From the NCBI RefSeq assembly GCF_023284025.1, contig NZ_JAKIKR010000014.1, positions 27,740 to 91,739 of the forward strand: 64,000 bases of DNA, given 5' to 3'. Position numbers and translations under genes: made by a program. Positions 53,760 to 63,772 of the stretch are shown one piece after another. Within the stretch, counting starts at the first letter, position 1. Each line of letters opens with the position of its first letter. The notes beneath the pieces were generated by a model. That model was given only the letters and a program-made list of their open reading frames with translations. It had not been told where the DNA came from and did not search any database. This stretch comes from Shewanella abyssi. GTDB lineage: Bacteria > Pseudomonadota > Gammaproteobacteria > Enterobacterales > Shewanellaceae.

Positions 53760-54779
53760 ATGAAAAAAATAACCTTCAAGTTAATGGTCGCCAGCCTTAT
53801 ACACTTTGCTAGTCCTGCTTTAGCAGACGACAGTACGGCCGTTGTTGCAGATAACGCGCCGAGCAATTTCTTCTCTCTTAGTGAAATAAAAGCTGCACCT
53901 TTAGCATCTCTCCCCGCGCTCGACTATGTCACTGCCAGCGATGGTGAAACACTCGCGCTACGGGCTTACTTACCTCGAGATCCTAAAGCGATGGTTATCT
54001 TCTATCATGGTGCCGGCGCCCATAGTGGCCTCATTTACCCCCATGTTGGTGGCGGATTACGGGATGAATTTAACATAGCAGTATTTACGCCTGATATTCG
54101 TGGTCACGGTTCATCATCAGGCCCTAGGGGGGATGCACCCGATAAGGAGCAGGTGTGGCAAGACATCAATAGTGTCATTGAATATGCACGTCAGCGCTAC
54201 CCTAGCTTGCCACTGTATATGGCCGGTCATTCATCGGGTTCGGGGTTAATACTCAATTATTCAAGCTGGAAGCAACACTACTCTGCTGATGGTTATTTTT
54301 TTGTTGCACCCTATTTTGGTCACCGTTCAGAGACAGAACACGATGAACCCAAACCGTTCTCGTTTACCACGGTTAGCGTATCCTCTTTTGTGGCTAATGC
54401 GATGAGTGGCGGTTTACTCATGGGACATTCAAAGGCGGTGCAATATCATTTCCCGCAGCAGGTCTTAGATGACAATCCCAAGATCGTATCGTTTAATACC
54501 GTCAATATGTCTAATGCGTTGACTCCCGCAGCGCCCGATGAACAACTGACACAGCTGCAACGTTACGATTTATGGATCGGTGACAAGGACGAAGCCTTCG
54601 ATGCCAATAAAGTCATCGCCTTTGCCGAGGCCAACCCTCCAAAAAATGCCGTTCATACACTGCAAAAAGTAGCTGGTGAGAATCACTTTTCTATTCTTTT
54701 AACGGCTCATCAATATATCGGCAACTCAATATCAGAGCAGCTGAAAGAGGGTGAGGTTGCGGATGAAAAGCAAAAGTAA
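53760..54779 (+). CDS. Exported alpha/beta hydrolase (monoacylglycerol-lipase-like)
   Basis: The start is the ATG with AGGGA upstream, giving a signal peptide that ends S-P-A-L-A. The 339-residue precursor shows the hydrolase_4 features: F-Y-H-G-A-G-A-H as oxyanion strand, D-I-R-G-H-G-S-S-S-G, the nucleophile elbow G-H-S-S-G-S and, near the end, G-D-K-D-E and G-E-N-H-F for acid and base. It probably cleaves lipid or acyl esters in the periplasm. It is divergent from the 7TM cyclase gene. Confidence 0.85.
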   Translation: MKKITFKLMVASLIHFASPALADDSTAVVADNAPSNFFSLSEIKAAPLASLPALDYVTASDGETLALRAYLPRDPKAMVIFYHGAGAHSGLIYPHVGGGLRDEFNIAVFTPDIRGHGSSSGPRGDAPDKEQVWQDINSVIEYARQRYPSLPLYMAGHSSGSGLILNYSSWKQHYSADGYFFVAPYFGHRSETEHDEPKPFSFTTVSVSSFVANAMSGGLLMGHSKAVQYHFPQQVLDDNPKIVSFNTVNMSNALTPAAPDEQLTQLQRYDLWIGDKDEAFDANKVIAFAEANPPKNAVHTLQKVAGENHFSILLTAHQYIGNSISEQLKEGEVADEKQK

Positions 54780-55020
54780 GGACGGCAAGCGATAGTCTGA
54801 AAATGCTAATAAGCCCCGATAGTCGTGGTATGTAATTTTTTACTGCAATGACCACAACCGCATGAGTTATTACAAAGGGGTCTATCTAAAACAAGCTATA
54901 GCGATAGACAGCAACAGACAGATTCACCACAATCTCCAACCTAAATGACTGGAACGATAAAGCGTTTGAAAAACATAACGTTTTGTTTGTTTTATGTTTG
55001 AAAATTGTTATTAAACATAG

Positions 55021-56304
55021 TTGGTAGATGTTGTGGTTATAAATAAGAATCAAGCGGTGATGGCCGTAATAATTTTACTGTTGTCGTTAGTGGTTGGCGC
55101 GACACAATTGGCTAATGACGGACTCTTTTTACGCTTGTTATTAGGCCTCAGTTTAGGCTTCGCTTTAGTCAAAGGATCCATTGGTTTTGCGGGCAGCATT
55201 AACCGCGCCTACCGCCGTGGTTCAACGCAGTTACTACAAACCCTCATGTTTATGTTTGTCGTCACGGCAGTCATCAATGCGGGGTTACTGCTTAATTCTG
55301 ACAGCCAGCATTATGATTTATGGATTAACCCCATTAATGCCGGACTGCTCATCGGTGGCATCATGTTTGGCGCTGGTATGAGCCTATCAAGCTGCTGCGC
55401 AACCGGCGTGATGGTGGAGTTTGTTAGTGATGTTCCAAGAGCCGCCACTACATTGCTGTTTTTTGGTGCTGGTGTCTTCTTTGGCTTTCCATTACAAAGC
55501 AGTCAAAGCTGGATAACGGACTCGTGGTTTTCATCTGCAAGCTATCAAGGTAAAGGTGTATTTTTACCGGACTTGTTTGCTGGTACGCCGCTTAATGGTT
55601 ATTTCATGTCGATATTATTGACCCTATTTTTTGCCCTAATCGTGGTGGTTATTGCCAAAAAGTATGAAAACTATCGCCGCCGCAACGGCTCATATTTGGG
55701 TGTCTCGGGTGAGATTGAACGTCAAAATCTTCAGCGCCAAAGCAATCAAGACGGTGCAGAAAAACCCTTCAGATTATTCAGCCGTGAAACATATCAAAAT
55801 TGGTTCGCCAACCTCTGGCAAATGCGCTCCACCGCATTAGTCATCGCGGTAATTTTTGGCATCATGATGGCAAGCACTGGCTCAGGCTGGGGAGCGTCGA
55901 CACCCTTTGGTATTTGGTTTGCCAAGGGCTTGATGTTGTTTGGCGTCGAGTTAAACACCATTACCGAGATAAGCCAGCGACCTGCAGCGATGTTTACCAC
56001 GCCCTTTTTTGAACATGGCGTGTCGGTGCAAAACTTTGCTATCGCCTTAGGCACCTTAATCGCGGTGTTGTTTATGGGTAAATTTAAGTTTTCATTTGCC
56101 ATTAACCACTCTGCTAAACAGTTCGCGCTTTTTGCTTTAGGCGGATTATTAATGGGATTGGGTACTCGCTTTGCTAATGGCTGTAATGTGGGGGCATTGT
56201 TCACCCCTATCGCCAATTTCTCATTATCGGGATGGGTGTATTTACTGGTATTGATTGGCGGCGCTATCGCAGGTAATCGTTTCCAACAAGCGGTGATGAA
56301 GTAA
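55021..56304 (+). CDS. YeeE/YedE-family transporter (thiosulfate/sulfur transport type)
   Basis: The 427-residue protein has about ten helices in two repeats. The signature S-L-S-S-C-C-A-T-G lies in the first repeat and F-A-N-G-C-N-V-G-A-L-F in the second; these Cys-centred motifs are the substrate path of YeeE thiosulfate carriers. No TusA/YeeD domain follows, so partner sulfur carriers are elsewhere if needed. The start is uncertain: the frame opens with TTG, and GTG or ATG codons 39-42 bases later are also possible. Confidence 0.8.
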   Translation: MVDVVVINKNQAVMAVIILLLSLVVGATQLANDGLFLRLLLGLSLGFALVKGSIGFAGSINRAYRRGSTQLLQTLMFMFVVTAVINAGLLLNSDSQHYDLWINPINAGLLIGGIMFGAGMSLSSCCATGVMVEFVSDVPRAATTLLFFGAGVFFGFPLQSSQSWITDSWFSSASYQGKGVFLPDLFAGTPLNGYFMSILLTLFFALIVVVIAKKYENYRRRNGSYLGVSGEIERQNLQRQSNQDGAEKPFRLFSRETYQNWFANLWQMRSTALVIAVIFGIMMASTGSGWGASTPFGIWFAKGLMLFGVELNTITEISQRPAAMFTTPFFEHGVSVQNFAIALGTLIAVLFMGKFKFSFAINHSAKQFALFALGGLLMGLGTRFANGCNVGALFTPIANFSLSGWVYLLVLIGGAIAGNRFQQAVMK

Positions 56305-56443
56305 CGTCAACATTACGCATATTGAAGCCAAATCAAGCGCTTTACCCCATGTAGCCAGTGCAGGATGGGATCCTGCACTGTTAAGCTAATCGGTTGCCTA
56401 TCCCGTCTTTCGTGACGACAAATAGGCTTGGCTAAGCCATCAG

Positions 56444-57670
56444 CTATTTGTGTTCAGGGTTGAACTTATCCATCACCACAGCACAGACGGCGTCGCCGGT
56501 AATGTTCAGTGAGGTACGGATCATATCAAATATACGGTCTAGGGCGAACAGCAGTGGCAGCCCGTCAATCGGGATCCCAGCAGCAAGCAGCACAGCAACG
56601 ACCAAGAAAGAGGGGCCCGGCACACCCGCTTGACCGATGGCACCTAGGGTCGACGTGAAGATAATGGCGACATAGGCTGTCATGGTTAAGTCGATTTGAT
56701 ACATCTGGGCAAAGAACATGGCGACCAAGCCATAGTAGATGGCGTTACCTGTCATGTTAATGGTCGCACCCAATGGTAATACAAAAGCGGCCGTCGCCTT
56801 CGAGACCTTGAGTTCTTTTTCACAGGTTTCCATAGTGATTGGCAAGGTGGCCATAGATGATGCGGTAGACAGCGCCATCGCTTGTGGCTTTTTCATCGCC
56901 GAGACAAACTTCATCGCGGGGACGTTTGAGAAAAACTTCACGATCAACGGAAAGAAGATGAAGCCGTAGATAAGAATCGCCACCACAAACACCACGAATA
57001 ACTTCAAGACCACTTCCAAAGCCTGAAATCCAAACGAGCCTACTGATTCAGCCATCAGACCGAAAACACCTAACGGTGCGATGATCATCACGCAGTTGAT
57101 CATCCATATAAAGGCTTCAACGACAGTGTTGAGGCCATTGATAAAGGGTTTGGCGCCATCGCCTTTCACTTTACTCAAGGCGATACCGAAGAAGATGCAG
57201 AAGACTAAGATCTGCAAGATATTCCCCGAGGTCATAGATTCGAACACATTGGTTGGGATCATGCCAATCAGAGTATCCATCGCACTCGGCAGTGCTCCTT
57301 GCTCTGCGGTGACTTGGGTGAGTGATTGACTGTGAGCAGTAAAGTCCACTCCAGCTCCGGGCTTGAATATATTGCCCATGACCAGTGCAAGTGTAACGGC
57401 AATGCCCGAGGTGATAATAAAGAAGGCAAAGGTGCCAATACCTATCTTACCCGCCGAGGGGCTGTTACCTAAGCTGGCAGCACCGGCAATAATGGAGACC
57501 ACGACTAAGGGGATGACGAGCATCTTAACTAGATGAATAAATAGGGTGCCAAGCGGCCCAAATATGGCGGCGTCTTCTCCCATGAAAAAGCCGACTAATG
57601 CACCAATTATCATGGCAATGACCACCTGAAGGCCTATGTTGTGCATTAATTTTTTATCTCGAATTCCCAC
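56444..57670 (-). CDS. Dicarboxylate/amino acid:cation symporter (DAACS family)
   Basis: I start at a GTG with GGAG six bases upstream, giving M-G-I-R-D-K-K-L-M; the longer frame has no ribosome site. The 408-residue protein has the GltPh-like fold: eight helices and two hairpins, with S-T-A-S-S-M-A-T-L-P, N-M-T-G-N-A-I-Y as NMDGT-like motif, and G-A-I-G-Q-A-G-V-P-G-P in the second hairpin. It takes up glutamate, aspartate or a dicarboxylate with Na+ or H+. Confidence 0.87.
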   Translation of the reverse strand: MGIRDKKLMHNIGLQVVIAMIIGALVGFFMGEDAAIFGPLGTLFIHLVKMLVIPLVVVSIIAGAASLGNSPSAGKIGIGTFAFFIITSGIAVTLALVMGNIFKPGAGVDFTAHSQSLTQVTAEQGALPSAMDTLIGMIPTNVFESMTSGNILQILVFCIFFGIALSKVKGDGAKPFINGLNTVVEAFIWMINCVMIIAPLGVFGLMAESVGSFGFQALEVVLKLFVVFVVAILIYGFIFFPLIVKFFSNVPAMKFVSAMKKPQAMALSTASSMATLPITMETCEKELKVSKATAAFVLPLGATINMTGNAIYYGLVAMFFAQMYQIDLTMTAYVAIIFTSTLGAIGQAGVPGPSFLVVAVLLAAGIPIDGLPLLFALDRIFDMIRTSLNITGDAVCAVVMDKFNPEHK

Positions 57671-58094
57671 GTTAACTCCGTTGTTGAACTGATTTATTAG
57701 CTTTTGCTGAAGGGGGCTAAAGTTATCACACAAGTATATTTGGCACTGTGAAACAGCACTTCAATAAGAGGTAATCTCACCCTTCTTCAAACAAATCAAA
57801 CTATCATTGAGTTATCTTTAAAAAGTATAGGTAAAATGTAGTAAATCGTTAAAATTAAGTCGGGATTAGTCGCGCTGATTTTGATATATGCAGTTGCCGC
57901 TTTTTATTTGACCGCTTGGTAGGGGAAGCTTTAAAGCAAAAAGATATGGCTGGACTGTCCTTTCTTAAGCCCTTGTTTATCTTAAGTGATACGCCAAGCT
58001 TTACACTAAGGCCATTGACCATTTTCAGCATTAGTCAGTTTAAGGGTCATGATCTGTTAGAATACTGCGCAAAATAATAACGATATGTACGCAT
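57671..58094. other. Intergenic region
   Basis: This divergent 420-bp spacer has no gene. At 57944-57974 it carries GATATGGCTG...TGTCCTTTC, similar to a sequence at 63723-63749. Confidence 0.4.
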
Positions 58095-58103
58095 TTGGAA
58101 ACC

Positions 58104-59147
58104 ATGAAAGAATTTATCATTATCGGCGCTGGTCAGTCTGGACTGTCTATGGCTTATAACTTATCGAAGAATAACAAAGACTACTTAATTTTAGATGCCA
58201 ACGAACACATTGGCGCGCCTTGGCTAAAGCGTTGGGATTCTTTAAAGCTCTTCACCCCTACCGAATACAACCATCTTCCAGGTATGCCATTTCCTTTTCC
58301 TAAAGGCTATTACCCCAATAAATATGAAGTGGCAGACTACTTAAAAAGTTACGTCGAAAAATTTTCGATGCCGATTGAATTCAATCAAAGAATCACCGCA
58401 GTAAAAAAAGTGGATGGTATTTTTGAGATCACCAGCGGCACGGCAAGCTATCAAGCCAAGCAGCTGATTATCGCCACAGGCCCCTTTCATACGCCCTATA
58501 CTCCCGCTTGCCATGTCGACATCGCAGCAGATATTACCCAACTACACAGTGAAAACTATAAAAGCCCAGCACAGCTACAAGAGGGCGACTGTTTGGTGGT
58601 CGGAGCCGGTGATTCAGGGGTGCAAATTTTATCGGAAATTGCCGATACCGGACGTAAAGTACACTTCTCTGGTACCGATAAAATCACTGCGATCCCACAA
58701 TCTTTTTTAGGCAAAACCTTATGGTGGTGGTTCACTAAGATTGGTTTTCTATCGGTTACCCGTTTTAGCAAAATCGGTAAATGGCTGAGCAACGGCGTAC
58801 AGCCGGTGATTGGCACTGACGTGAAGTCGCTTCTAGCCAAAAGCAATGTGATCCATATGGGCAGAACATTGTCAGCCGATGAAAGCAGTATCAAGTTTCA
58901 AAAAGGCAGTATCAGCAGCATCAAAAATGTCATTTGGGCTACCGGTTTTAAACCCAACTTCTTTTGGATTGAAGATATCTCTTTTGATGAAATGAACTAC
59001 CCAAGTAATTATCGCGGGGTCAGTAAAGATGTCGATGGATTATATTTTATCGGCCTACCTTGGCTATACACCCGCGGTTCAGCCACCCTCGGCGGCGTCT
59101 GGAAAGATGCAAAATATTTGATGAGCCATATTCAAGAAAACAGATAA
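58104..59147 (+). CDS. NAD(P)-binding flavoprotein, CzcO/FMO-like
   Basis: The 347-residue protein starts at the ATG (not the TTG nine bases earlier). It has an N-terminal FAD-binding I-I-G-A-G-Q-S-G, a second dinucleotide-binding V-V-G-A-G-D-S-G near 165 and the A-T-G-F-K-P-N segment common to flavin-containing monooxygenases. The family oxidises small organic or sulfur compounds; substrate unknown. Its last 193 bp recur at 62418-62610. Confidence 0.85.
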   Translation: MKEFIIIGAGQSGLSMAYNLSKNNKDYLILDANEHIGAPWLKRWDSLKLFTPTEYNHLPGMPFPFPKGYYPNKYEVADYLKSYVEKFSMPIEFNQRITAVKKVDGIFEITSGTASYQAKQLIIATGPFHTPYTPACHVDIAADITQLHSENYKSPAQLQEGDCLVVGAGDSGVQILSEIADTGRKVHFSGTDKITAIPQSFLGKTLWWWFTKIGFLSVTRFSKIGKWLSNGVQPVIGTDVKSLLAKSNVIHMGRTLSADESSIKFQKGSISSIKNVIWATGFKPNFFWIEDISFDEMNYPSNYRGVSKDVDGLYFIGLPWLYTRGSATLGGVWKDAKYLMSHIQENR

Positions 59148-59161
59148 CGGCAAAAATAAAG
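58969..59161 (+). repeat. Direct repeat copy 1: functional 3' end of the flavoprotein gene
   Basis: This is the same length as copy 2 with 11 differences in 193 bases by hand alignment. Weaker likeness goes on into the terminator. Confidence 0.9.
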
Positions 59162-59492
59162 CGCCAATTTTCTAGCGCTAGATGGGGACTGCTTAATGGT
59201 CCCCAAGTAACGTCTTTTGTTATAAAGACCGGATTGTGTTGTAGTTTTTGAGCTCTATTAGTGATAATAGTTGATACGTAAGCGGATGGTTTTTTTAGGT
59301 CTTGCTGGTTTATTTGAAAGTGTCCGGCGCCTTCGTCTGCAGTATCTTAACTGGTGTCTTAGTATGAAAATCATTTTAAAATCATGGATGAATTATAATC
59401 CAGTTTATAGCGAGTAAGCTGTTGATTTAGTATGGTAACATTGGTGCGAATGAGCTGTTCGGCAATGGATATAGTTATATAAAGGACTTTGT
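59148..59492. other. Intergenic region with terminator hairpins
   Basis: Two hairpins follow the flavoprotein (AGCGC...GCGCT near 59160-59180 and GGGGAC...GTCCCC near 59184-59206). The rest is an AT-rich promoter region for the FG-GAP lipoprotein. Confidence 0.6.
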
Positions 59493-62231
59493 ATGTTAAA
59501 AAATGGACTGTTGTTTTTAATTATATTATTTATTTCAGGGTGTGGTGGTGGCGACTCTGCTGGCTCACCTGATGGCCCTAGTATTCCACCGATAACAACG
59601 GTCAGCAATACGATTCAAGGTCGATGGATATTAGTTAATCCTGATGGAGGATGTACCGAAACCTATCAGTTCAACAGTGACCTTTCTTGGGAAATGACCT
59701 TCAATGACCAAGTTTCACGAGGAACTTACCTGTTCCAAGAACAAGTCAATGAAGGAGATAAGCACTCTTTAACATTTAACATTACCAGCCATGCTCCAAA
59801 TCCCTGTGGCCCTGGTTCAGCAATCATTGCAACGATGATAGGCTCCCCTCCGTACTTTGTTAGCTTTCCTGAAAAAAATAAAATGAGCTGGTTTAGGGCT
59901 GTTGAGGGAGTTGATTCTGTTGGTGAGTTTGTCATGGATCCCATTATTACTTTGAGCCCTCTGCCTAAAGTGGTTAATTATGGTGATTTGGTCTCTTTTC
60001 AAGTTACAACCAAATCAGATACTGGTTATATTCCAGAGTTGCTATATGGGCCTGACGGCATGTCTATTTCGCCAGCGGGGGAAGTGACTTGGGTGGCTAA
60101 GCCGATAGCGTTCTCGCAGCAGCAACAGATTAATTTTGCGTTTACGATAGCGGGTTTAGATGTGATTAAGCAGGCAATGGTTGAGGTCAATTCACCTATT
60201 TCGGTGAGTGCTCATGCAACGGTGTCTGCTAGACGGGGACATGATGACATTGCTGTGGCTAACTTTATATCAAAGCAAGTTAAGAGTCTGTTATTAGTAA
60301 CTAAAGAGCAAGTGATAACACTCTTAAATAAGCAAGGCGAAGAGTATATTCAGCAGTGGGTTTACCCATACTCTTTGAGTCCTAATAAAGTAACTCATTA
60401 TGATTTTAATCAAAATGGGTTACACAATATTATTGCAATGACTACTGATAAAGTTGTATCAATTAATCCTTTAACCAATGAGTCTGAATTTGTTTTACCT
60501 ATCGAGTTATTTGAGCAGGTATATGGAACGCAATTTGTTGATTTTGCGGTCGATGACATAGATAGCGATGGTGATGCCGATATCGTATTTCTTCTTTCCT
60601 GTGGTAACTGTAATTTTGATTTTAAAGGCGTTATTTTGGTATGGGATACTGGCTCTCAATCGATTAGTCATCAACAGAGTCTACTATCCCAACCCAGTCG
60701 TATAAAAATTGGCAGCGTAACAGGCGATGGTTCAAAGCAAATCGTTTTAAATAATGGTGCCGTGTTTGATATAGGCTTAAATTTGCTTGAGTGGCAGTAC
60801 AGCAGCCCCCTTGGTGAGTTGTTTACTTTGGCAGACGTTGATAACGATGATGCTGATGAGATCATTCTATATGAACCCAAAGGGCAGTATGTCGATGATA
60901 ATATTCAAATCGTCAAATATGGCATAAACACTCCAATTGAAAAGCTAATATTGGCAGCGCCAATTTGCAGTTTACATGTAGCAAACCTCAATATAGATAA
61001 CGATAAGATCATTCTTACAGGCTCATGTATAGGTAGGAAACTAACAACCTATTCTGCAACCGATATGCAGTTTTTGTGGGATATGTCTGCTTTTTCTAGT
61101 TCGAGTATCACCAGTGCTGATATTGATGGCGATGGGGATGTTGAGATTTTTGGAACTGGGTCTTATTCAATTGTAGCTATCGACATCAGTCCATCCCCAT
61201 GGGTTTCATGGGATACTTCAGCGGCTAAATCTATCGGGAGCTACCACTCTATTGGGAATGTCATTACTGAAGATGGCGAGAAAAAAGCATTGTTTTATGA
61301 CCTCTCGAATACTTGGGATATATATAGCTTTGCTAACGATGGACAAAGAGATAAGCATTCATTTTATAGTTCAGAGTTTTCTTTGAAGGGAAGAGTAAGT
61401 ACTGTTGATGTATTTGACGCGAACTCAGATGGTATTACCGAAGTTGTCGTTGGTCTCGTTTCTGAATCAGGTAATATGGGTACATTATTTTCGAAAGAGT
61501 TAAGTTCTGGAGCGACTCTTTGGCAAAAAGAGATGTTTCCAAATCAATCTCAAATTACTCCTCCCACGATAAAAATATTAAAAATTGAAAATGCAGACAT
61601 TAATAGTGATGGCTATTCAGATCTCATTGTAGTTAATAGTTATCAACTGAAAATTGAAGATTTGAATAATCAGTCTGTTATTTGGAATTATCAACCTAAA
61701 GGTTATATCAATATTTTAGACGCTGATATTGCGCCTAATGTCGCGGGTCAGTTTGTTATTGCGATAACAGCGTTGAAAAAAGGAAGTGACGGTGAGGTCA
61801 TTAACGTTGTCGAGCGATTTATTCAAAGTGAGAGTGGTTTTGTATTATCGAGTAGTGACTTTATAAGCTGTAGCAGTGTGAATTTATTAGCAAATGCATC
61901 TGAACTTGCTTGTGTGACGCCTAAGAGGGCGAACATACTGATACTTGATAATGCACTAAGTGTCATTGGTTCGTTTACGGTTGGGGGGGAGATTAAGAGC
62001 ATTAGCCAACCTTTAGCTTCTAATAACATACTTATAGGTTCATGTGATGGAAGTGCTAATCCATTCTGTTCAATATCGATGCGTTCTTCTGTAATGGGAG
62101 GTATTATTTGGCAAAGTCCTGCATTACATGGTGCAGTTTCGCCCAATTCAATGCAGCTAACCTCGGCAACTGAACTTCGACCACCATCGTTGAATTTTGC
62201 AACGGAAAATGCAATGTACTTGATTCGATAG
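59493..62231 (+). CDS. Large lipoprotein with FG-GAP/VCBS-type repeats
   Basis: The 912-residue precursor has a lipobox (F-I-S-G-C-G-G-G). An N-terminal strand domain (to about 160) is followed by a long propeller-like region with at least five D-x-D-x-D-x-D loops (D-I-D-S-D-G-D-A-D, D-V-D-N-D-D-A-D-E, D-I-D-G-D-G-D-V-E, D-A-N-S-D-G-I-T-E, D-I-N-S-D-G-Y-S-D), the calcium-binding sites of FG-GAP repeats. Likely a surface adhesin or binding protein. The gene is AT-rich beside its neighbours and lies between two copies of a flavoprotein 3' end, which points to acquisition. Confidence 0.8.
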   Translation: MLKNGLLFLIILFISGCGGGDSAGSPDGPSIPPITTVSNTIQGRWILVNPDGGCTETYQFNSDLSWEMTFNDQVSRGTYLFQEQVNEGDKHSLTFNITSHAPNPCGPGSAIIATMIGSPPYFVSFPEKNKMSWFRAVEGVDSVGEFVMDPIITLSPLPKVVNYGDLVSFQVTTKSDTGYIPELLYGPDGMSISPAGEVTWVAKPIAFSQQQQINFAFTIAGLDVIKQAMVEVNSPISVSAHATVSARRGHDDIAVANFISKQVKSLLLVTKEQVITLLNKQGEEYIQQWVYPYSLSPNKVTHYDFNQNGLHNIIAMTTDKVVSINPLTNESEFVLPIELFEQVYGTQFVDFAVDDIDSDGDADIVFLLSCGNCNFDFKGVILVWDTGSQSISHQQSLLSQPSRIKIGSVTGDGSKQIVLNNGAVFDIGLNLLEWQYSSPLGELFTLADVDNDDADEIILYEPKGQYVDDNIQIVKYGINTPIEKLILAAPICSLHVANLNIDNDKIILTGSCIGRKLTTYSATDMQFLWDMSAFSSSSITSADIDGDGDVEIFGTGSYSIVAIDISPSPWVSWDTSAAKSIGSYHSIGNVITEDGEKKALFYDLSNTWDIYSFANDGQRDKHSFYSSEFSLKGRVSTVDVFDANSDGITEVVVGLVSESGNMGTLFSKELSSGATLWQKEMFPNQSQITPPTIKILKIENADINSDGYSDLIVVNSYQLKIEDLNNQSVIWNYQPKGYINILDADIAPNVAGQFVIAITALKKGSDGEVINVVERFIQSESGFVLSSSDFISCSSVNLLANASELACVTPKRANILILDNALSVIGSFTVGGEIKSISQPLASNNILIGSCDGSANPFCSISMRSSVMGGIIWQSPALHGAVSPNSMQLTSATELRPPSLNFATENAMYLIR

Positions 62232-62242
62232 TGCCGATTGAT

Positions 62243-62289
62243 TGAGAGCTTGTTTTATAAGCTCTCAGTCTGGGTAAAGACAGACTGAG
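62243..62289. terminator. Two overlapping hairpins after the FG-GAP gene
   Basis: TGAGAGCTT/AAGCTCTCA (62243-62267) and CTCAGTCTG/CAGACTGAG (62264-62289) share bases, so only one can form at a time. Either could end transcription. Confidence 0.5.
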
Positions 62290-62417
62290 TGTAACGTGTA
62301 ACGTCTATGTGGAGTATTTTCATTCATAAATAATCCTATTCGCGTCAAGCTGGCGAATACACTAGCGCAATCAGGTTTCTTAAAGTTAAGAGCCACAAAA
62401 ATATGGCTGTCTTGAGT

Positions 62418-62610
62418 TTGAAGATATCTCTTTCGATGAATTGAACTACCCAAGTAATTATCGCGGGGTCAGTAAAGATGTCGATGGGTTATATTTCATC
62501 GGCCTACCTTGGCTATACACCCGCGGTTCAGCCACCCTCGGCGGTGTATGGAAAGATGCCAAATACTTAATGAGCCACATTCAGGAAAACAGATAACGGC
62601 AAAAATAAAG
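62418..62610 (+). pseudogene. Direct repeat copy 2: detached 3' end of a diverged flavoprotein allele
   Basis: It encodes the last 58 or so codons of the flavoprotein with its stop and following bases. Ten of the 11 differences from copy 1 are synonymous and the other is Met to Leu. It has no start and no upstream part. Confidence 0.88.
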
Positions 62611-62639
62611 CCCCCTTTTTTCTAGTCTAGATTGGGGGG
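62611..62639 (-). terminator. Terminator of the interrupted one-TM gene
   Basis: A CCCCC/GGGGG-based stem is followed, on the minus strand, by CTTTATTTTT. Confidence 0.55.
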
Positions 62640-62671
62640 TTAACTATTTAATAAAAGGCACTTATTTGCTT

Positions 62672-63376
62672 TTAGTCAGCCGTAATAACTTTTGATGGTT
62701 TCCCATTCTCATCATAAAAAGTGATTGTAGACTCACCTTCAGGCGTTACTTTAAATTCAATTCTAGACTTGCCTTGGGCATCCAGTAGCTTGAGTAATGA
62801 GTTTTTTGAAGCAGTTTTTCCAAGGAAAACGCGTTTAGTTATTGCGTAATCTCCTTGTTCAGAAAGTCGACTATCTTTATCGGAAAATGCTGGTCGCTCA
62901 ATTCCATCAGAAACATCACTAAACGTTAGGCCTGCAAAGTGTTTCCCACCAGCATCAACTCCAAGTAATTGCATTTGTTGATCTTGCTGATACCGATCAA
63001 ATGTTAAACTAACTCCGCTAGATACAGTTTCATCCTCTTTTAATGCCCCGTTAAATATTAAGCCTCCATTCTCCGTTCCTTCATCATTAAAAAAGAGCAT
63101 TCCAGCCATTGGTCTTGGATGTTTAACCTCTTTATTTTTAATAAATGCGCCAGGGAATAGCGTTCTATTGGAGATAGTGAGGCGAATTGTCCCGTCCGGC
63201 TCTTTGAAATTGATTCGTTGAACATCAATTTCATCAAATTTTGAATGATTAGTTGTAAATGCTCAGGTAGAAAACCCAACCAAGGTGATAATAGAAACTG
63301 TAATACAATAAATTAAAAGCCATTTTTGTGAGTGCTTAATTTTAATGATTTCTTTAGCCAAATCTTGTTGTGTCAT
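62672..63376 (-). pseudogene. One-TM protein of unknown function interrupted by TGA at codon 38
   Basis: Read from the ATG at 63376 (GGAG five bases upstream), the frame runs M-T-Q-Q-D-L-A-K-E-I... through a membrane helix to V-G-F-S-T, then TGA (63265-63263), then goes on A-F-T-T-N-H without a shift to the stop at 62672. The downstream part (I-D-V-Q-R-I-N-F-K-E-P-D-G-T, G-M-L-F-F-N-D-E-G-T-E-N-G-G) is well formed, so the stop is recent. Internal ATG codons at 63279-63110 do not restore the membrane anchor. Function unknown. Confidence 0.75.
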
Positions 63377-63722
63377 ACTTACTCCATTAAGTCATATCAT
63401 TGTAGCGCGATCATTTATATACATGCCTTGATTGTCTGTTAGGTTAGAATAATCAAGGGTTAGCTAATAACATCTTGGTTTTAAAGTATTTCCATTACCA
63501 CCTCAAAAACATCTTTTGCAAAAGTCAGCATAGCAGCGAAAATCTCCTTAAATTTCTAGAAAATAAGTAAGTTAATTCCGCATCCAATTGAAGTTAAGCT
63601 ACGTTATTTTTATTAACAATAGCAAGCGATCCAGTCTAATATGACTTTTTATCTGGATAGCTCGCCGTCACCAACATTACTGCATGTATACATAGCTTAA
63701 CGGCCAGTTAAAATCATGAACG

Positions 63723-63772
63723 ATATGGCTGTTTTGTCTTTTGGCCCAGAAAAAGATAGGACCGGCATATCT
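63723..63772. repeat. Imperfect palindrome, probable dispersed repeat
   Basis: The left half GATATGGCTG...GTCTTTT is complementary, with mismatches, to AAAAGATAG...CGGCATATC on the right. A related left half occurs at 57944-57974. Confidence 0.45.

Noticed and set aside
59493..62231. Composite transposon reading of the duplicated ends
   Set aside because: The repeated ends are the 3' part of a flavoprotein gene, without transposase genes or inverted-repeat termini.
63263..63265. TGA in the one-TM gene as a selenocysteine codon
   Set aside because: It sits just after a membrane helix with no redox motif, and no selenocysteine insertion hairpin is evident next to it. A nonsense mutation is simpler.
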